Part shown: positions 38,645 to 47,013 of the stretch, one piece after another
Layout of the letters: every line of letters starts with the position of its first letter
Position numbering within the stretch: position 1 is the stretch's first letter
Assembly: GCF_030815985.1 (NCBI RefSeq)
Contig: NZ_JAUSXM010000001.1
Span: forward strand, 2,108,001-2,172,000
Direction of reading: 5' to 3'
Source: Paenibacillus sp. W2I17
GTDB taxonomy: Bacteria; Bacillota; Bacilli; Paenibacillales; Paenibacillaceae
Length of the DNA: 64,000 bases
Notes under the pieces: model-generated
The model's database searches: none
The model's input: only the letters and a program-made list of their open reading frames with translations
What the model was told of the DNA's origin: nothing
Position numbers and translations under genes: made by a program

Positions 38645-40255
38645 ATGTACGGAAAATTACACAGTGCGTGTTTGTACGGAATCGATGGCGTTCTGATCGA
38701 GGTGGAAACCGATTTATCCAATGGTCTGCCACAGACATCAATCATCGGTTTACCGGATTCAGCCATTCGTGAGGCCGTTGAACGTGTCCGTGCAGCGATT
38801 AAAAACTGCGGATATCAGTATCCTTTACAGCGGATCACAATCAATCTGGCCCCCGCTGATCTGCGAAAGGAAGGATCTTCGTTTGATCTAGCCATTGCTA
38901 TTGGTTTACTTATGACAAGCGGCCAGCTTGTACTGCCTCCCCAGGAACGGACACTAGTGGTTGGCGAACTGGCGTTGGACGGTTCGATCAGGTCCGTGCC
39001 GGGCATTTTATCCATGGTGGATCTGGCCAAACGACAAGGCTTTACGTCCGTGCTCCTGCCTTTGGATAACGTGGAGGAAGCGTCACTGATTCGAGGTATC
39101 CAAGTGTTTGGCATTCGTCATTTACAAGATATTGCTCCGAAAAACCCAGATCAACCCGCTAGTTCAACGGGAATACCAAATAATTCGAATGCAGGACCAG
39201 TCGTGTTGAAAAATTATGCACACCTCGCTGCTCCTATAACTGATAAGACTCATAAGATGGCGGATAGGAAGCCGAGACAAACACCATTATTTGCAGACGA
39301 CTATAGCGATGTTCTGGGGCAGCATCATGTAAAACGCGCGCTTATGATTGCTGCAGCCGGCATGCATAATATACTGCTCGTTGGACCGCCAGGCACGGGC
39401 AAAACGATGTTAATCAAACGTCTGCCCTCCATCCTTCCTCCTTTGTCAGAAGATGAAGCGTTGGAAGTCACCAAAGTATTAAGTGCCGCAGGCAAATTGA
39501 AAGAAGCGCCTCAAGGCCTGATTGCAGACAGACCTTTTCGCTCCCCTCACCACACAATATCCACCTCTGGTCTGATTGGAGGCGGTGGTATCCCAAAACC
39601 TGGTGAAGTGAGCCTTGCCCACCGTGGCATATTGTTTCTGGATGAATTACCTGAATTCCAGCGTCAAGTGCTGGAGGTATTAAGGCAGCCGTTAGAGGAT
39701 CGCACAGTGACAATTAGTCGGGCACGGGCTGCATTCACCTTTCCGGCCCAGTTCATGCTTGCATGTTCCATGAATCCCTGTCCCTGCGGATATTTGTCCG
39801 CTCATTCGGAGGAGCAACGCTGCATATGTAGTCCAGCCCGTGTTGCCGCATACCGAGCTAAGATTTCAGGACCACTGCTGGACCGCATTGATCTTCAGGT
39901 TGAGGTTCCTCCACCAGGCGAGTGGCGCAAGTCTGCTGCTTCCCCTTCCTCTGAAGAAATGCAGGCAAAAGTGATCCACGCTCATCAAATTCAGGCTACA
40001 CGTTATGCCAAAAGTTCGGTTCGTTGGAATAGCCAGCTTTCGGGCACACTTTTGCGACGAACGATCCATCTACCCCAAGAGGCAGAGCAACTTTTAGAGC
40101 AAACCTTGCAAACGTTGAACCTGAGCATGCGTGCACATGATCGGATTATCAAGATGGCACAGACAATTGCCGATCTGGACCATGAAGGTGAAATTGTGAC
40201 AGCTCATGTGGCTGAAGCCATCCAGTATCGTCAATTGGATCTTAATTTATTTTGA
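38645..40255 (+). CDS. YifB/ComM family AAA+ ATPase (Mg-chelatase-like)
   Basis: 536 aa from ATG 38645 (GAGGTG 10 nt before); GTG 38627 overlaps that SD and is unlikely. N-terminal ChlI-like domain (MYGKLHSACLYGIDG), Walker A LLVGPPGTGKTMLIKR, FRSPHHTIST, Walker B GILFLDELPEF, the Cys-rich MNPCPCGYL, and a C-terminal lid domain. The homologue ComM in Gram-negatives is a helicase for branch migration in transformation. Nearness of dprA is in keeping with that. One of two clear plus-strand genes here. Confidence 0.92.
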   Translation: MYGKLHSACLYGIDGVLIEVETDLSNGLPQTSIIGLPDSAIREAVERVRAAIKNCGYQYPLQRITINLAPADLRKEGSSFDLAIAIGLLMTSGQLVLPPQERTLVVGELALDGSIRSVPGILSMVDLAKRQGFTSVLLPLDNVEEASLIRGIQVFGIRHLQDIAPKNPDQPASSTGIPNNSNAGPVVLKNYAHLAAPITDKTHKMADRKPRQTPLFADDYSDVLGQHHVKRALMIAAAGMHNILLVGPPGTGKTMLIKRLPSILPPLSEDEALEVTKVLSAAGKLKEAPQGLIADRPFRSPHHTISTSGLIGGGGIPKPGEVSLAHRGILFLDELPEFQRQVLEVLRQPLEDRTVTISRARAAFTFPAQFMLACSMNPCPCGYLSAHSEEQRCICSPARVAAYRAKISGPLLDRIDLQVEVPPPGEWRKSAASPSSEEMQAKVIHAHQIQATRYAKSSVRWNSQLSGTLLRRTIHLPQEAEQLLEQTLQTLNLSMRAHDRIIKMAQTIADLDHEGEIVTAHVAEAIQYRQLDLNLF

Positions 40256-40383
40256 GAAACTTATGGAGGAAGAACGGGGTGGCCTACCAAAAGGCAGTGA
40301 AATGGATACCAACCTGTAGACCTCAGAGGAAGATCGAGAAGGATTTCTTATGCAGATTCTACAATGCGGATACACCAACATGA

Positions 40384-40433
40384 CAAAAAACGTACAAGCC
40401 CTTCTCTTCTGTGAAGAAAGGTACTTGTACGTA
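40384..40433 (-). terminator. Terminator after the nitroreductase gene
   Basis: Long stem with ACGTACAAG/CTTGTACGT outer arms and a six-T tail on the minus strand. Only the minus orientation has a T run, so it belongs to the nitroreductase gene rather than yifB. Confidence 0.85.
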
Positions 40434-40487
40434 GATTTCCCTGTAAACGTAAGGGGATCGTATATAGCTAAGGTCTACAACAATTTA

Positions 40488-41039
40488 TTATTCAAAAAGA
40501 GTGAGTTTGTCCTTAGCTGGTGTGCGTTCTTTGGCAGAAGGAATAACATCAGGATATCCCATATAAATCATGCCTACAATTTTCTCTCCCGCCTCTATTC
40601 CAAGCGGTTTGCGGAATTTGGGAGCGTACAAGAATGGCTTGGTCACCCAGAACGTTCCAATGTCTTCACTCCAGGCTGCAAGCATAAAGTTCTGAACCAA
40701 TGCACTGACCGCAGCAAAGTCTTCGTCCCAGATATTCTGTCTTGGATCTTCTTCCAGCACGACAAGCATAACGGATGGAACTTGCATAATATTGGGTGAG
40801 AATTTGTTGTCTTCTCCCATTTCTGCATCAATAGCCTCCGCCAGTTTCTTCCGTCCATTTCCGGTAAACAACAAAAATCTCCAAGGTTCACGCAGTTTAT
40901 GGTTAGGAGCCCAGACTGCGGTGTCCAGCAATTCTATAATCTGCTGTGTAGGAACAGCTTCTTTTTTAAATTTTTTCACCGTACGACGGTTTTGAATCGC
41001 ATTTCTGACTTCATTTATTGTTTTCGTAGCTTTACTCAT
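40488..41039 (-). CDS. Nitroreductase family protein
   Basis: 183 aa. FMN-binding nitroreductase fold: AIQNRRTVKKFKKEAVP at the N-terminus, WAPNHKLREPWRFLLFTG, and a C-terminal EKIVGMIYMGYP. Most like the YdjA/YfhC-type single-domain enzymes using NAD(P)H; the natural substrate cannot be told. SD AGGAGG. It stands alone with its own terminator. Confidence 0.88.
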   Translation of the reverse strand: MSKATKTINEVRNAIQNRRTVKKFKKEAVPTQQIIELLDTAVWAPNHKLREPWRFLLFTGNGRKKLAEAIDAEMGEDNKFSPNIMQVPSVMLVVLEEDPRQNIWDEDFAAVSALVQNFMLAAWSEDIGTFWVTKPFLYAPKFRKPLGIEAGEKIVGMIYMGYPDVIPSAKERTPAKDKLTLFE

Positions 41040-41110
41040 CGGCCGTACCTCCTGTTTATAATTATGATCTGTACCCGTAAAGATGGCTTACGGTCTGGAA
41101 CAATTCGTTT

Positions 41111-41284
41111 ATGACAAATCAAAAGATTAAAACGCCAGATTACATTCTTGATTATACACCCTTCTGTTCACGAGATTCAAAGGAAAGACGTCGACTACTA
41201 GGGCTACAGGCATTAAAAACGGTAAAGACGGCTCCGAATCCTGATCTACCGAGGGCGATCATCATGTCGGAGCCGTCTAATTAG
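41111..41284 (+). CDS. Candidate small ORF, unknown
   Basis: 57 codons (MTNQKIKTPDYILDYTPFCS at the start, ending RAIIMSEPSN). The composition looks protein-like, but the ribosome binding site is poor and its last third coincides with a 12-bp inverted repeat (41226-41278). It may be a gene remnant or chance. Confidence 0.25.
   Translation: MTNQKIKTPDYILDYTPFCSRDSKERRRLLGLQALKTVKTAPNPDLPRAIIMSEPSN
41226..41278 (-). terminator. Long inverted repeat after the secreted repeat protein gene
   Basis: Perfect 12-bp arms AGACGGCTCCGA and its complement separated by 29 nt. On the minus strand it is followed by only a short T stretch (TCTTT), so termination may be weak. It lies 49 nt beyond the stop of the gene at 41327-42508. 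Confidence 0.5.
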
Positions 41285-41326
41285 ATTAACATATTATACC
41301 AATTAAACTATCATATCAATGATGAA

Positions 41327-42508
41327 TCAATATGAACCTGCGCCTTCAAATGTGCCATTAATAAAATCCATTTTGTTGTACTTCTCCTGGTTACCTGCAA
41401 CATCTGTGCTGTAGTACTCTACCACCTTGACATCGGGAGCATAAAACTTGACGGGTCCTTCATACGTATTCCATGCTCCCCCATTGATTCGATATTGCGT
41501 TGTTTTTACGCCCGAACCTTTGACTTCATCCGTTGCCTGAAGTCTGAATGTAAATCCTTTGATGTATACCTTCCCGTTCACAGTATCTGTAATAGGAACT
41601 AATCTGTACTTGGTTACTGGAGGTGTAATATCTGCATCTTTCTTAAGTACGATATTAAACGTATTATGGTCTCCTTGTACGAGGGCAACGTTCTGAGTCG
41701 ATTTTAAGTACCCTGCTGCTTCCCCCGTTATTGTTCTGGTGCCTGTTGGCACGCGCTTTATGAAATAATTTCCTTGAGCATCCGTTGTTGTTGTTGCCGA
41801 GCCTCCGGCATTAACTTTAGCTCCACTTACTGGATTGCCCGCCTCATCTACGACTTTCCCCCGCACATGTGCAGCTTCTGTCAAAACAACATCTACGATT
41901 AAGGTTTTTCCAGCCTGAACATTCAAACGATCCTGTTCATAAAGCATATAATCCGCAGAATCTACCCAGATCGCAATGTTTGGATTGTAGTCAAAATCAA
42001 GCCCAGTAACGGCATACCGACCTTGCTGATCTGTTTTAACCGGGCGATCCAAGGCTCCTGTTACTTTGACCAGGGCATCTGGAATCGGATTGCCTGTTTG
42101 ATCGGTTACAGACCCTACAATCGTAGAAGGTTCATATAGCTCGAAATTAACCAGAATCTGTTCCCCTTCTGACAAATAGTAGGTATTACGGTGCCTGTCT
42201 GTCACATAGCCCTCTGCTTCAATTATAAAACTAATTTCCGTATAATCCTGGACAGACTCAAGTATAGAATAACTTCCAGTACCATCTGTCTTTACGCTTT
42301 TTTCAGTTTCTTCCCCTTGATATCTAAGGGAATACTTGATGGTTGCATCCTGGATAGGAAACCCTTCAAGATCAGTAACTTTACCTGATATTTTTGCCTG
42401 TGTAGACGGATCGGCTGCATAAGAAACTCCGGAATACATGATTCCAAACAAAATGAAACATAAAGATAGTGTACTTAGTCGAATTACCCATTTGATACTT
42501 GTCTGCAT
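41327..42508 (-). CDS. Secreted protein with carboxypeptidase-regulatory-like repeats
   Basis: 393 aa from ATG 42508, which has GAGGTG 10 nt before it; ATG 42529 overlaps that SD. Signal peptide (hydrophobic LSTLSLCFILFGIMYSGV, cleavage near YAADP). Then three CarboxypepD_reg-like beta-sandwich repeats: ISGKVTDLEGFPIQDATI, IVGSVTDQTGNPIPDALV and VRGKVVDEAGNPVSGAKV. The C-terminal ~100 residues (QATDEVKGSGVKTTQYRI, YYSTDVAGNQE) resemble an OmpL47-type beta domain. Probably an extracellular binding protein; no catalytic residues are seen. It follows the small ORF at 42571-42732 after 62 nt. Confidence 0.8.
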   Translation of the reverse strand: MQTSIKWVIRLSTLSLCFILFGIMYSGVSYAADPSTQAKISGKVTDLEGFPIQDATIKYSLRYQGEETEKSVKTDGTGSYSILESVQDYTEISFIIEAEGYVTDRHRNTYYLSEGEQILVNFELYEPSTIVGSVTDQTGNPIPDALVKVTGALDRPVKTDQQGRYAVTGLDFDYNPNIAIWVDSADYMLYEQDRLNVQAGKTLIVDVVLTEAAHVRGKVVDEAGNPVSGAKVNAGGSATTTTDAQGNYFIKRVPTGTRTITGEAAGYLKSTQNVALVQGDHNTFNIVLKKDADITPPVTKYRLVPITDTVNGKVYIKGFTFRLQATDEVKGSGVKTTQYRINGGAWNTYEGPVKFYAPDVKVVEYYSTDVAGNQEKYNKMDFINGTFEGAGSY

Positions 42509-42570
42509 CTTCTCACTACACCTCACCATTTATTTTTATGGATCAAACCATTCCTCTTTAGCCTCTTTAA

Positions 42571-42732
42571 TTAACTGACCATAAGTTCAAGCTTCCAGAA
42601 TTCTCCGTCCCAAACATATTGCCAAATCCCCTGGCCACCGTTCATGGTCTCGCTGATATCCAGCACTTCCATCCGAGGGCACTCCCATACTTGTTTTACT
42701 GTGTTGTTCGAAGCATTATGAAGCTCTTTCAT
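42571..42732 (-). CDS. Small ORF with paeninodin/lasso-peptide-like leader
   Basis: 53 codons. Residues 16-32 read W-x2-P-x2-EVLDISETM-x-G, close to the leader of paeninodin-type lasso peptide precursors from Paenibacillus (W..P.LEVLD...TM.G). The remainder is Trp-rich (WQYVWDGEFWKLEL). SD GAGAGG/GGTGGG upstream. No lasso cyclase, peptidase or kinase genes are visible nearby. After the stop, another frame continues with GQLIKEAKEEWFDP to 42536; one missing T in CTTATGG would join it, giving about 65 aa. So the gene may be intact and short, or frameshifted. Confidence 0.55.
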   Translation of the reverse strand: MKELHNASNNTVKQVWECPRMEVLDISETMNGGQGIWQYVWDGEFWKLELMVS

Positions 42733-42778
42733 ACATCCCACCAACCTCTCTTTAAATTTTTCAACGTTCTTATTTTAT

Positions 42779-42798
42779 TACAAATGATACGATTTGTA
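42779..42798. promoter_or_regulatory. Palindrome upstream of the lasso-leader-like ORF
   Basis: TACAAAT and ATTTGTA form perfect 7-bp arms around 6 nt, about 50 nt upstream of the ORF start. A weak promoter pair (TTGGAT, 17 nt, TAATAA) would put this palindrome in its spacer, as for a repressor site. Inferred only. Confidence 0.4.
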
Positions 42799-42871
42799 TC
42801 CAAAAATTCTGAAATACAATGATTTTATTATCAATGCTCTATCCTCTGTTTTGTGATTTCATAGTTAAATC

Positions 42872-42914
42872 AAAAAAAGCCGCAGTCCCTGTATGAAGAG
42901 GAACTACGGCTTTA
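42872..42914 (-). terminator. Terminator after the yraN region
   Basis: AAAGCCG..AGT/ACT.CGGCTTT stem with a seven-T tail on the minus strand, about 140 nt past the full-length end of yraN. It closes the rnhB-ylqG-ylqH-yraN transcript. Confidence 0.85.
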
Positions 42915-43053
42915 GTATATTAACTAATTTTAAAACTAAAACGAATGCAAAGATAAGACATAATTAAACTTGTACTTCGAAATAACTGACCGACTCACAT
43001 TAAAAAGATACATTACGTATCACTTAATACAGCAATAACTTTGAGTGTAATTC

Positions 43054-43452
43054 TTAAAAAGCATTAACAATATGATTCACAGAGACAGTTTTTCCTGATT
43101 GATCAAGCATTACGGCAATTACATCAAAACGGATCTGAAGTTCCGTCTCTCCCGTCATTTGCAAATACACGGATGCGGTTGAACGCACCTGCTGCATTTA
43201 ACGCATATCAACCGATTCCTGAGGTGTACCGTACTGAGCGGCTCCACTTCTGCTTCTTACTTCCACAAAGACAATCAGGCCCTCGCAGGAAGCAATGATG
43301 TCAATCTCACCGCTACGGCAACGCCAGTTCTGTCTAATGATCCGATAATCGTGCTCTCGCAACCATTGACAGGCAGCTTCTTCACCTAATCGGCCCTTCT
43401 GCTGTCGTGTAAGCTTCAGTCCCGGACCCTTGCCTGATCTATGTTCTACCAT
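43054..43452 (-). pseudogene. yraN: yraN (UPF0102, nuclease-fold protein) with internal stop
   Basis: The frame opens at ATG 43452 and codes for a YraN family protein: RLGEEAACQWLREHDYRIIR, WRCRSGEIDII and VFVEVRSRSG with the endonuclease-like D/E/V-x-K-type pocket. It meets TAA at 43198-43200 after ESVDMR, where the family has a Lys (AAA or AAG). The same frame then continues with MQQVRSTASVYLQ and stops at 43054, giving a normal length of 132 codons. One A-to-T change explains it; mutation or sequence error. It overlaps ylqH by 7 nt. Confidence 0.85.
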
Positions 43453-43757
43453 GACTCATCTTCCTTACGCCCCGAAGCCAGTCGATCTGCACGATAGACA
43501 TACGTTAGAACCTCTGCGACCAGTTGATACAGTTCTGCTGGAATCTGTTCATCCAGATCCAACTTGGAGAGCACCTCCACAAGTGCTGCATCCTCCTGAA
43601 CAGCCACGCCATTTTCTCTGGCTTTATCCAAAATGGCTTCTGCCACTTTGCCACGCCCCTTGGCTACAACAACAGGTGCTTCACTCTCTCCAGGGACATA
43701 TTTTAGGGCAACTGCCTTTTTGGAGAGCAGATCGGGTTGTGACGACTCGTCTTTCAT
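43446..43757 (-). CDS. ylqH: YlqH, small FlhB C-terminal-domain-like protein
   Basis: 103 aa. Residues from about 14 (AVALKYVPGESEAPVVVAKG) to VAEVLTYVYRAD align with the cytoplasmic domain of FlhB in this window (AVALKYEGSEMEAPQIIAKG ... VAEVLAYVYKLK). It has no membrane segment and lacks the NPTH cleavage site. Such stand-alone FlhB-C proteins (YlqH, FlhX) are known, and some can partly replace the FlhB C-terminal part. It overlaps ylqG by 4 nt, and ylqG is FliK-like, so a linked role in export switching is likely. Confidence 0.88.
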   Translation of the reverse strand: MKDESSQPDLLSKKAVALKYVPGESEAPVVVAKGRGKVAEAILDKARENGVAVQEDAALVEVLSKLDLDEQIPAELYQLVAEVLTYVYRADRLASGRKEDESW

Positions 43758-45817
43758 ACCTTCAAGTCCACCCCTTTGTATCGTTCAGGACTATAGTCCG
43801 AGGCCCGCGTTTTTCGTTCCGCGCCCGGTTCCTGCCCCACAGGCCATGGTTCCGCCTTGAAGGTCAGCAGTTGATAGCCCAGCTTGTCCAATGCCTGATG
43901 GATTACCTCTCGTCCGCTCTCCAGAAGCGCTCCCATTCCTTCGCGATCATTTAATACACGCAGACTGACAATGTTATTAACCACATGGACATCTACCAGA
44001 GTAGGCCCAAGACTTTTCATATCCAGATCAAACCATAGACGGCAGTTGGACGCATCCAGCTCACCACGAGGTCCACGACGTGATTGAATCTGAACAGACG
44101 CCGTTTCTTCCCCATCTGGTCCAGTGATCGGAATAAACCAGTGCATCTGTGCAAAAGTAGCACTGCGATCTGTCGTCAGCAATAACTGCTGACCTGTCAG
44201 ATATTGCACGGCCTGTCCGGCGGCATCCTTAAGCGCCGCCGGTGCACCTTCGCTGCTGGCAAGCTGCAGCAGCAAGCCCTTCAGCGAGTCCGCATTCGCC
44301 GGACTCGCCGCATCCCCCACGCGCGGCTGCGCTGCCGCGCCGTGAACGGCCTGCTGCTCGTGCTCCGCACCGAGCAGCTTCAGCACGCGCCCCACCCACG
44401 GGTCCCCCTCGTGGGTGACAGGCGCGGGCACTGCCGCAGCTCCCGCAGGTGCCGCGGCACTACCGCCAGCCGGCGGCGCATCAGCGCCGGCTGGCAACGG
44501 CTGTGGCACGCCTCCGGCAGCCGCAGCCGCCTGGCCGCCCTGCGATGAAGGGGCGGCCTGTGCGGCCGCACCAGGCTGTGTCGGTGCGGCAGTGGACGCG
44601 CTGCGCAGGGCGTCCAGCAGCGCCAGCAGCTTGGGCGCCAACTGCGCTGCCGTAGGCGCTGCTGACGCCGCCTGGCCTGCTGCGGACGGAGTCCCCGCAG
44701 CAGCAGGCGTTTCAGCGCGGCCGTCAGTTCGCCCGGCCGCGCCTGCTTCAGGCTGGCCTGCACTTGCACGGCCAGCCACAGATTCAGCTGCCGCCCCTGG
44801 TGTTCCCGGGCGGCTCCCGGCTTGCCCCGCATCAGCCCCGCGCGGGCCCTCGCCGGGTATTCCGGTTCCAGACGGAATACCCGCACCTCCTTTGCCAGCT
44901 GTTTCAACATTGCTGGAAACTGCTTTGGCCCCGGCTTCAGCATTTCCTGTACCTCCACCGGTCTGCATGTTTCCTTTCACCGCAGTACCTGCATCCTCTG
45001 CCCCACCATCCGTCGTGGAGATCCCTCCTGCCAACGCCGCTTGTCCTTGCTGCGTCGACAAAGCTGGTGCTCCAGTTCCGGTTCCAGTCACCTGACGACC
45101 ATTGCCTGATGCAGCCAATCCTTCTTCCGCCTGTGCTCCATTTAGTACGACAGGCACACCAGCCATAACAGATGGCTTCAACGTTGCAGATTGTTCTCCA
45201 GTCAGTACCGGTTTACCTGTTGTTTGTGTCAACATCGTTTCCAACTGATCAGCCAACCCGCTTAACAACTGGTGCAGAGGGGGGCCAAACACCGTCTGGT
45301 GTAATCCTTTTACTGTTTCCGCCGTAACCGGAAGACCACGCTGAAAAGCAATCCCTGTCGCCTGCACCCATTCTTCCACAGGGACCTGTGCAGGTTTGGC
45401 AGTCATCATATTCTGGACCATAGCCACATTATCCTTTGTGAGCGGCACTCCGCTACGCTGCATGGCAAGTAACAGTTCCCGGTTCCCTTTTGTATCCGGC
45501 AGTCCTACATCCTTGAGCAGGTTGTTCAGCGAAGCTTGTGGCAGCTCAGCAAGTGTTCCCGACATAGGTTTCATTACCGTTATGCCATTTTCACCTGGAG
45601 GCTGCACTTGAAGCAACGTGGTCTCACCCGGACGGAGTGGAGTCTCCAACTTGGCGCGCACCTGCACACCTTGAATCTGCAGAACTGCTTCTCCCCCATC
45701 ATCGGATACACTAACGACGGAGCCACGAACCACCTGACCTTCCTTTAATTCAAGCGGTTTGGCATTGCCGGGCTTACTATCTCCCATTAACCCCTTTATC
45801 ATGGAACCGATATTCAA
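43754..45817 (-). CDS. ylqG: YlqG, FliK-like hook-length-control family protein
   Basis: 687 aa. The C-terminal domain (RRGPRGELDASNCRLWFDLD, VHVVNNIVSLRVLNDREG, EVIHQALDKLGYQLL) resembles the Flg_hook domain of FliK. N-terminal ~100 residues form a beta-rich region (VVRGSVVSVSDDGGEAVLQI). The middle, about 230-530, is extremely Ala/Gly/Pro/Gln-rich, and its DNA (about 44,230-44,800) is far more GC-rich than the surroundings. Its partner ylqH follows with a 4-nt overlap. Function unproven; not the main FliK, which is at 18.4-19.7 kb. Confidence 0.8.
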   Translation of the reverse strand: MNIGSMIKGLMGDSKPGNAKPLELKEGQVVRGSVVSVSDDGGEAVLQIQGVQVRAKLETPLRPGETTLLQVQPPGENGITVMKPMSGTLAELPQASLNNLLKDVGLPDTKGNRELLLAMQRSGVPLTKDNVAMVQNMMTAKPAQVPVEEWVQATGIAFQRGLPVTAETVKGLHQTVFGPPLHQLLSGLADQLETMLTQTTGKPVLTGEQSATLKPSVMAGVPVVLNGAQAEEGLAASGNGRQVTGTGTGAPALSTQQGQAALAGGISTTDGGAEDAGTAVKGNMQTGGGTGNAEAGAKAVSSNVETAGKGGAGIPSGTGIPGEGPRGADAGQAGSRPGTPGAAAESVAGRASAGQPEAGAAGRTDGRAETPAAAGTPSAAGQAASAAPTAAQLAPKLLALLDALRSASTAAPTQPGAAAQAAPSSQGGQAAAAAGGVPQPLPAGADAPPAGGSAAAPAGAAAVPAPVTHEGDPWVGRVLKLLGAEHEQQAVHGAAAQPRVGDAASPANADSLKGLLLQLASSEGAPAALKDAAGQAVQYLTGQQLLLTTDRSATFAQMHWFIPITGPDGEETASVQIQSRRGPRGELDASNCRLWFDLDMKSLGPTLVDVHVVNNIVSLRVLNDREGMGALLESGREVIHQALDKLGYQLLTFKAEPWPVGQEPGAERKTRASDYSPERYKGVDLKV

Positions 45818-45847
45818 ATCTCTCCCCCTCCTTTCTTCAAACCTGTG

Positions 45848-46549
45848 TTAAAACAACGATTGCTGCTCTCCAAGCAGGTTGCCCAGAAAACTGCGTCGAT
45901 GCATCGGGGTTGCCCCCAATGCCATAATTTGCTCCCGATGAACTTTTGTTGCATATCCTTTATGTATCGACAAACCATATTCCGGATATAATGTATCCCA
46001 TTCTTCCTTACATAGTCGATCTCGCGTTACCTTGGCAATAATAGATGCCGCTGCGATCGATTGACTATTAGCGTCACCTTTAATGATGGACAGTTGAGGT
46101 ACATTCACATCCACCTTCTCGGCATCCACCAGCATATAATCAGGAGTTTCTCCCAATGCTTCAACAGCTCGTTTCATCGCAAGTCTCGCAGCCTGCTTGA
46201 TGTTAAGCCTATCAATTGTCTCTGCATCCGCGTACCCGATACCTACCGCCAGCGCTTTTTCCATAATGACGTCATATAATGCATCACGTTTTTTCTCCGT
46301 TAATTTCTTGGAGTCATTCACACCTTCCAGGATGAGATCCTTCGGTAAAATAACCGCCGCTGCGACAACATCCCCAAACAAACAGCCCCGTCCTACCTCA
46401 TCAATACCAGCAATACGTTCAAATCCACTGTCCCAATACTCCCGCTCGTAGAGCAACAGGTCTCGAGGTTCACTGGCTTCTTTTTTCTTCTTTGGTCCAA
46501 TCGGGGTATCCAGTAGATTCAACCCAATCTCTTCATTATTTTCAACCAT
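45848..46549 (-). CDS. rnhB: Ribonuclease HII
   Basis: About 233 aa from ATG 46549 (AGAGGAG 8-9 nt before). The open frame reaches 46708, but the extra 53 codons have no ribosome binding site and are not typical of the family. Catalytic acidic residues in AGIDEVGRGCLFGDVVAAAV and YMLVDAEKVD, with NDSKKLTEKKRD between. It removes ribonucleotides and RNA from RNA-DNA hybrids. First gene of the rnhB-ylqG-ylqH-yraN group. Confidence 0.93.
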   Translation of the reverse strand: MVENNEEIGLNLLDTPIGPKKKKEASEPRDLLLYEREYWDSGFERIAGIDEVGRGCLFGDVVAAAVILPKDLILEGVNDSKKLTEKKRDALYDVIMEKALAVGIGYADAETIDRLNIKQAARLAMKRAVEALGETPDYMLVDAEKVDVNVPQLSIIKGDANSQSIAAASIIAKVTRDRLCKEEWDTLYPEYGLSIHKGYATKVHREQIMALGATPMHRRSFLGNLLGEQQSLF

Positions 46550-47013
46550 AACGCTCATCTCCTCTACCCACGCTTTTTCAGCATGCGTATCACTTACAAC
46601 TTTTTTATAATATAGACGTAGATCCTCTGTCTTTTGTTCTGTACAACCTGTCTCTCTCAGTAAAACTTTTCCTTGAGATTTACAATATAAAGATACTGAT
46701 GTCTTCATTTATCGGTATTTGATGGTTTAAATTGAATATATCAGACCTCGACTAATCTAAATTGCACCACCATTTATCATAGCACGATTCTGACGCACCT
46801 GATATATAGACCAGCCAATTCCATAAAGCGTACTGTTCTTCAATCCTCTTCCATTTTATCGTTTTCGACGTATGTTCCAGCTCTACTTCCGCGTTTGTAT
46901 ACACAAAAAAACGACCGCTCCCGGTAATCCGGTAACGGCCGCTTCTTTCGGCACTTGTATATATGAAATGAACAGATAAAGATAATGATCTTCATCGTGT
47001 AGAGTCCATTTTT
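46550..47013. other. Intergenic region between rbgA and rnhB
   Basis: About 460 nt if the later rnhB start is right. It contains the rbgA terminator (46903-46944) and must hold a promoter for rnhB. I see no further gene. Confidence 0.4.
46903..46944 (-). terminator. Terminator after rbgA
   Basis: GC-rich imperfect stem (CGGCCG...CGGTCG) followed by seven T on the minus strand, about 70 nt after the rbgA stop. Confidence 0.8.

Noticed and set aside
41226..41278. End of a mobile element
   Set aside because: The inverted repeat is isolated, with no transposase and no second end or target duplication; it fits a terminator better.
44415..45095. Long plus-strand ORF (226 codons) opposite ylqG
   Set aside because: It arises from the GC-rich low-complexity part of ylqG where stops are rare in all frames; no ribosome binding site or domain.
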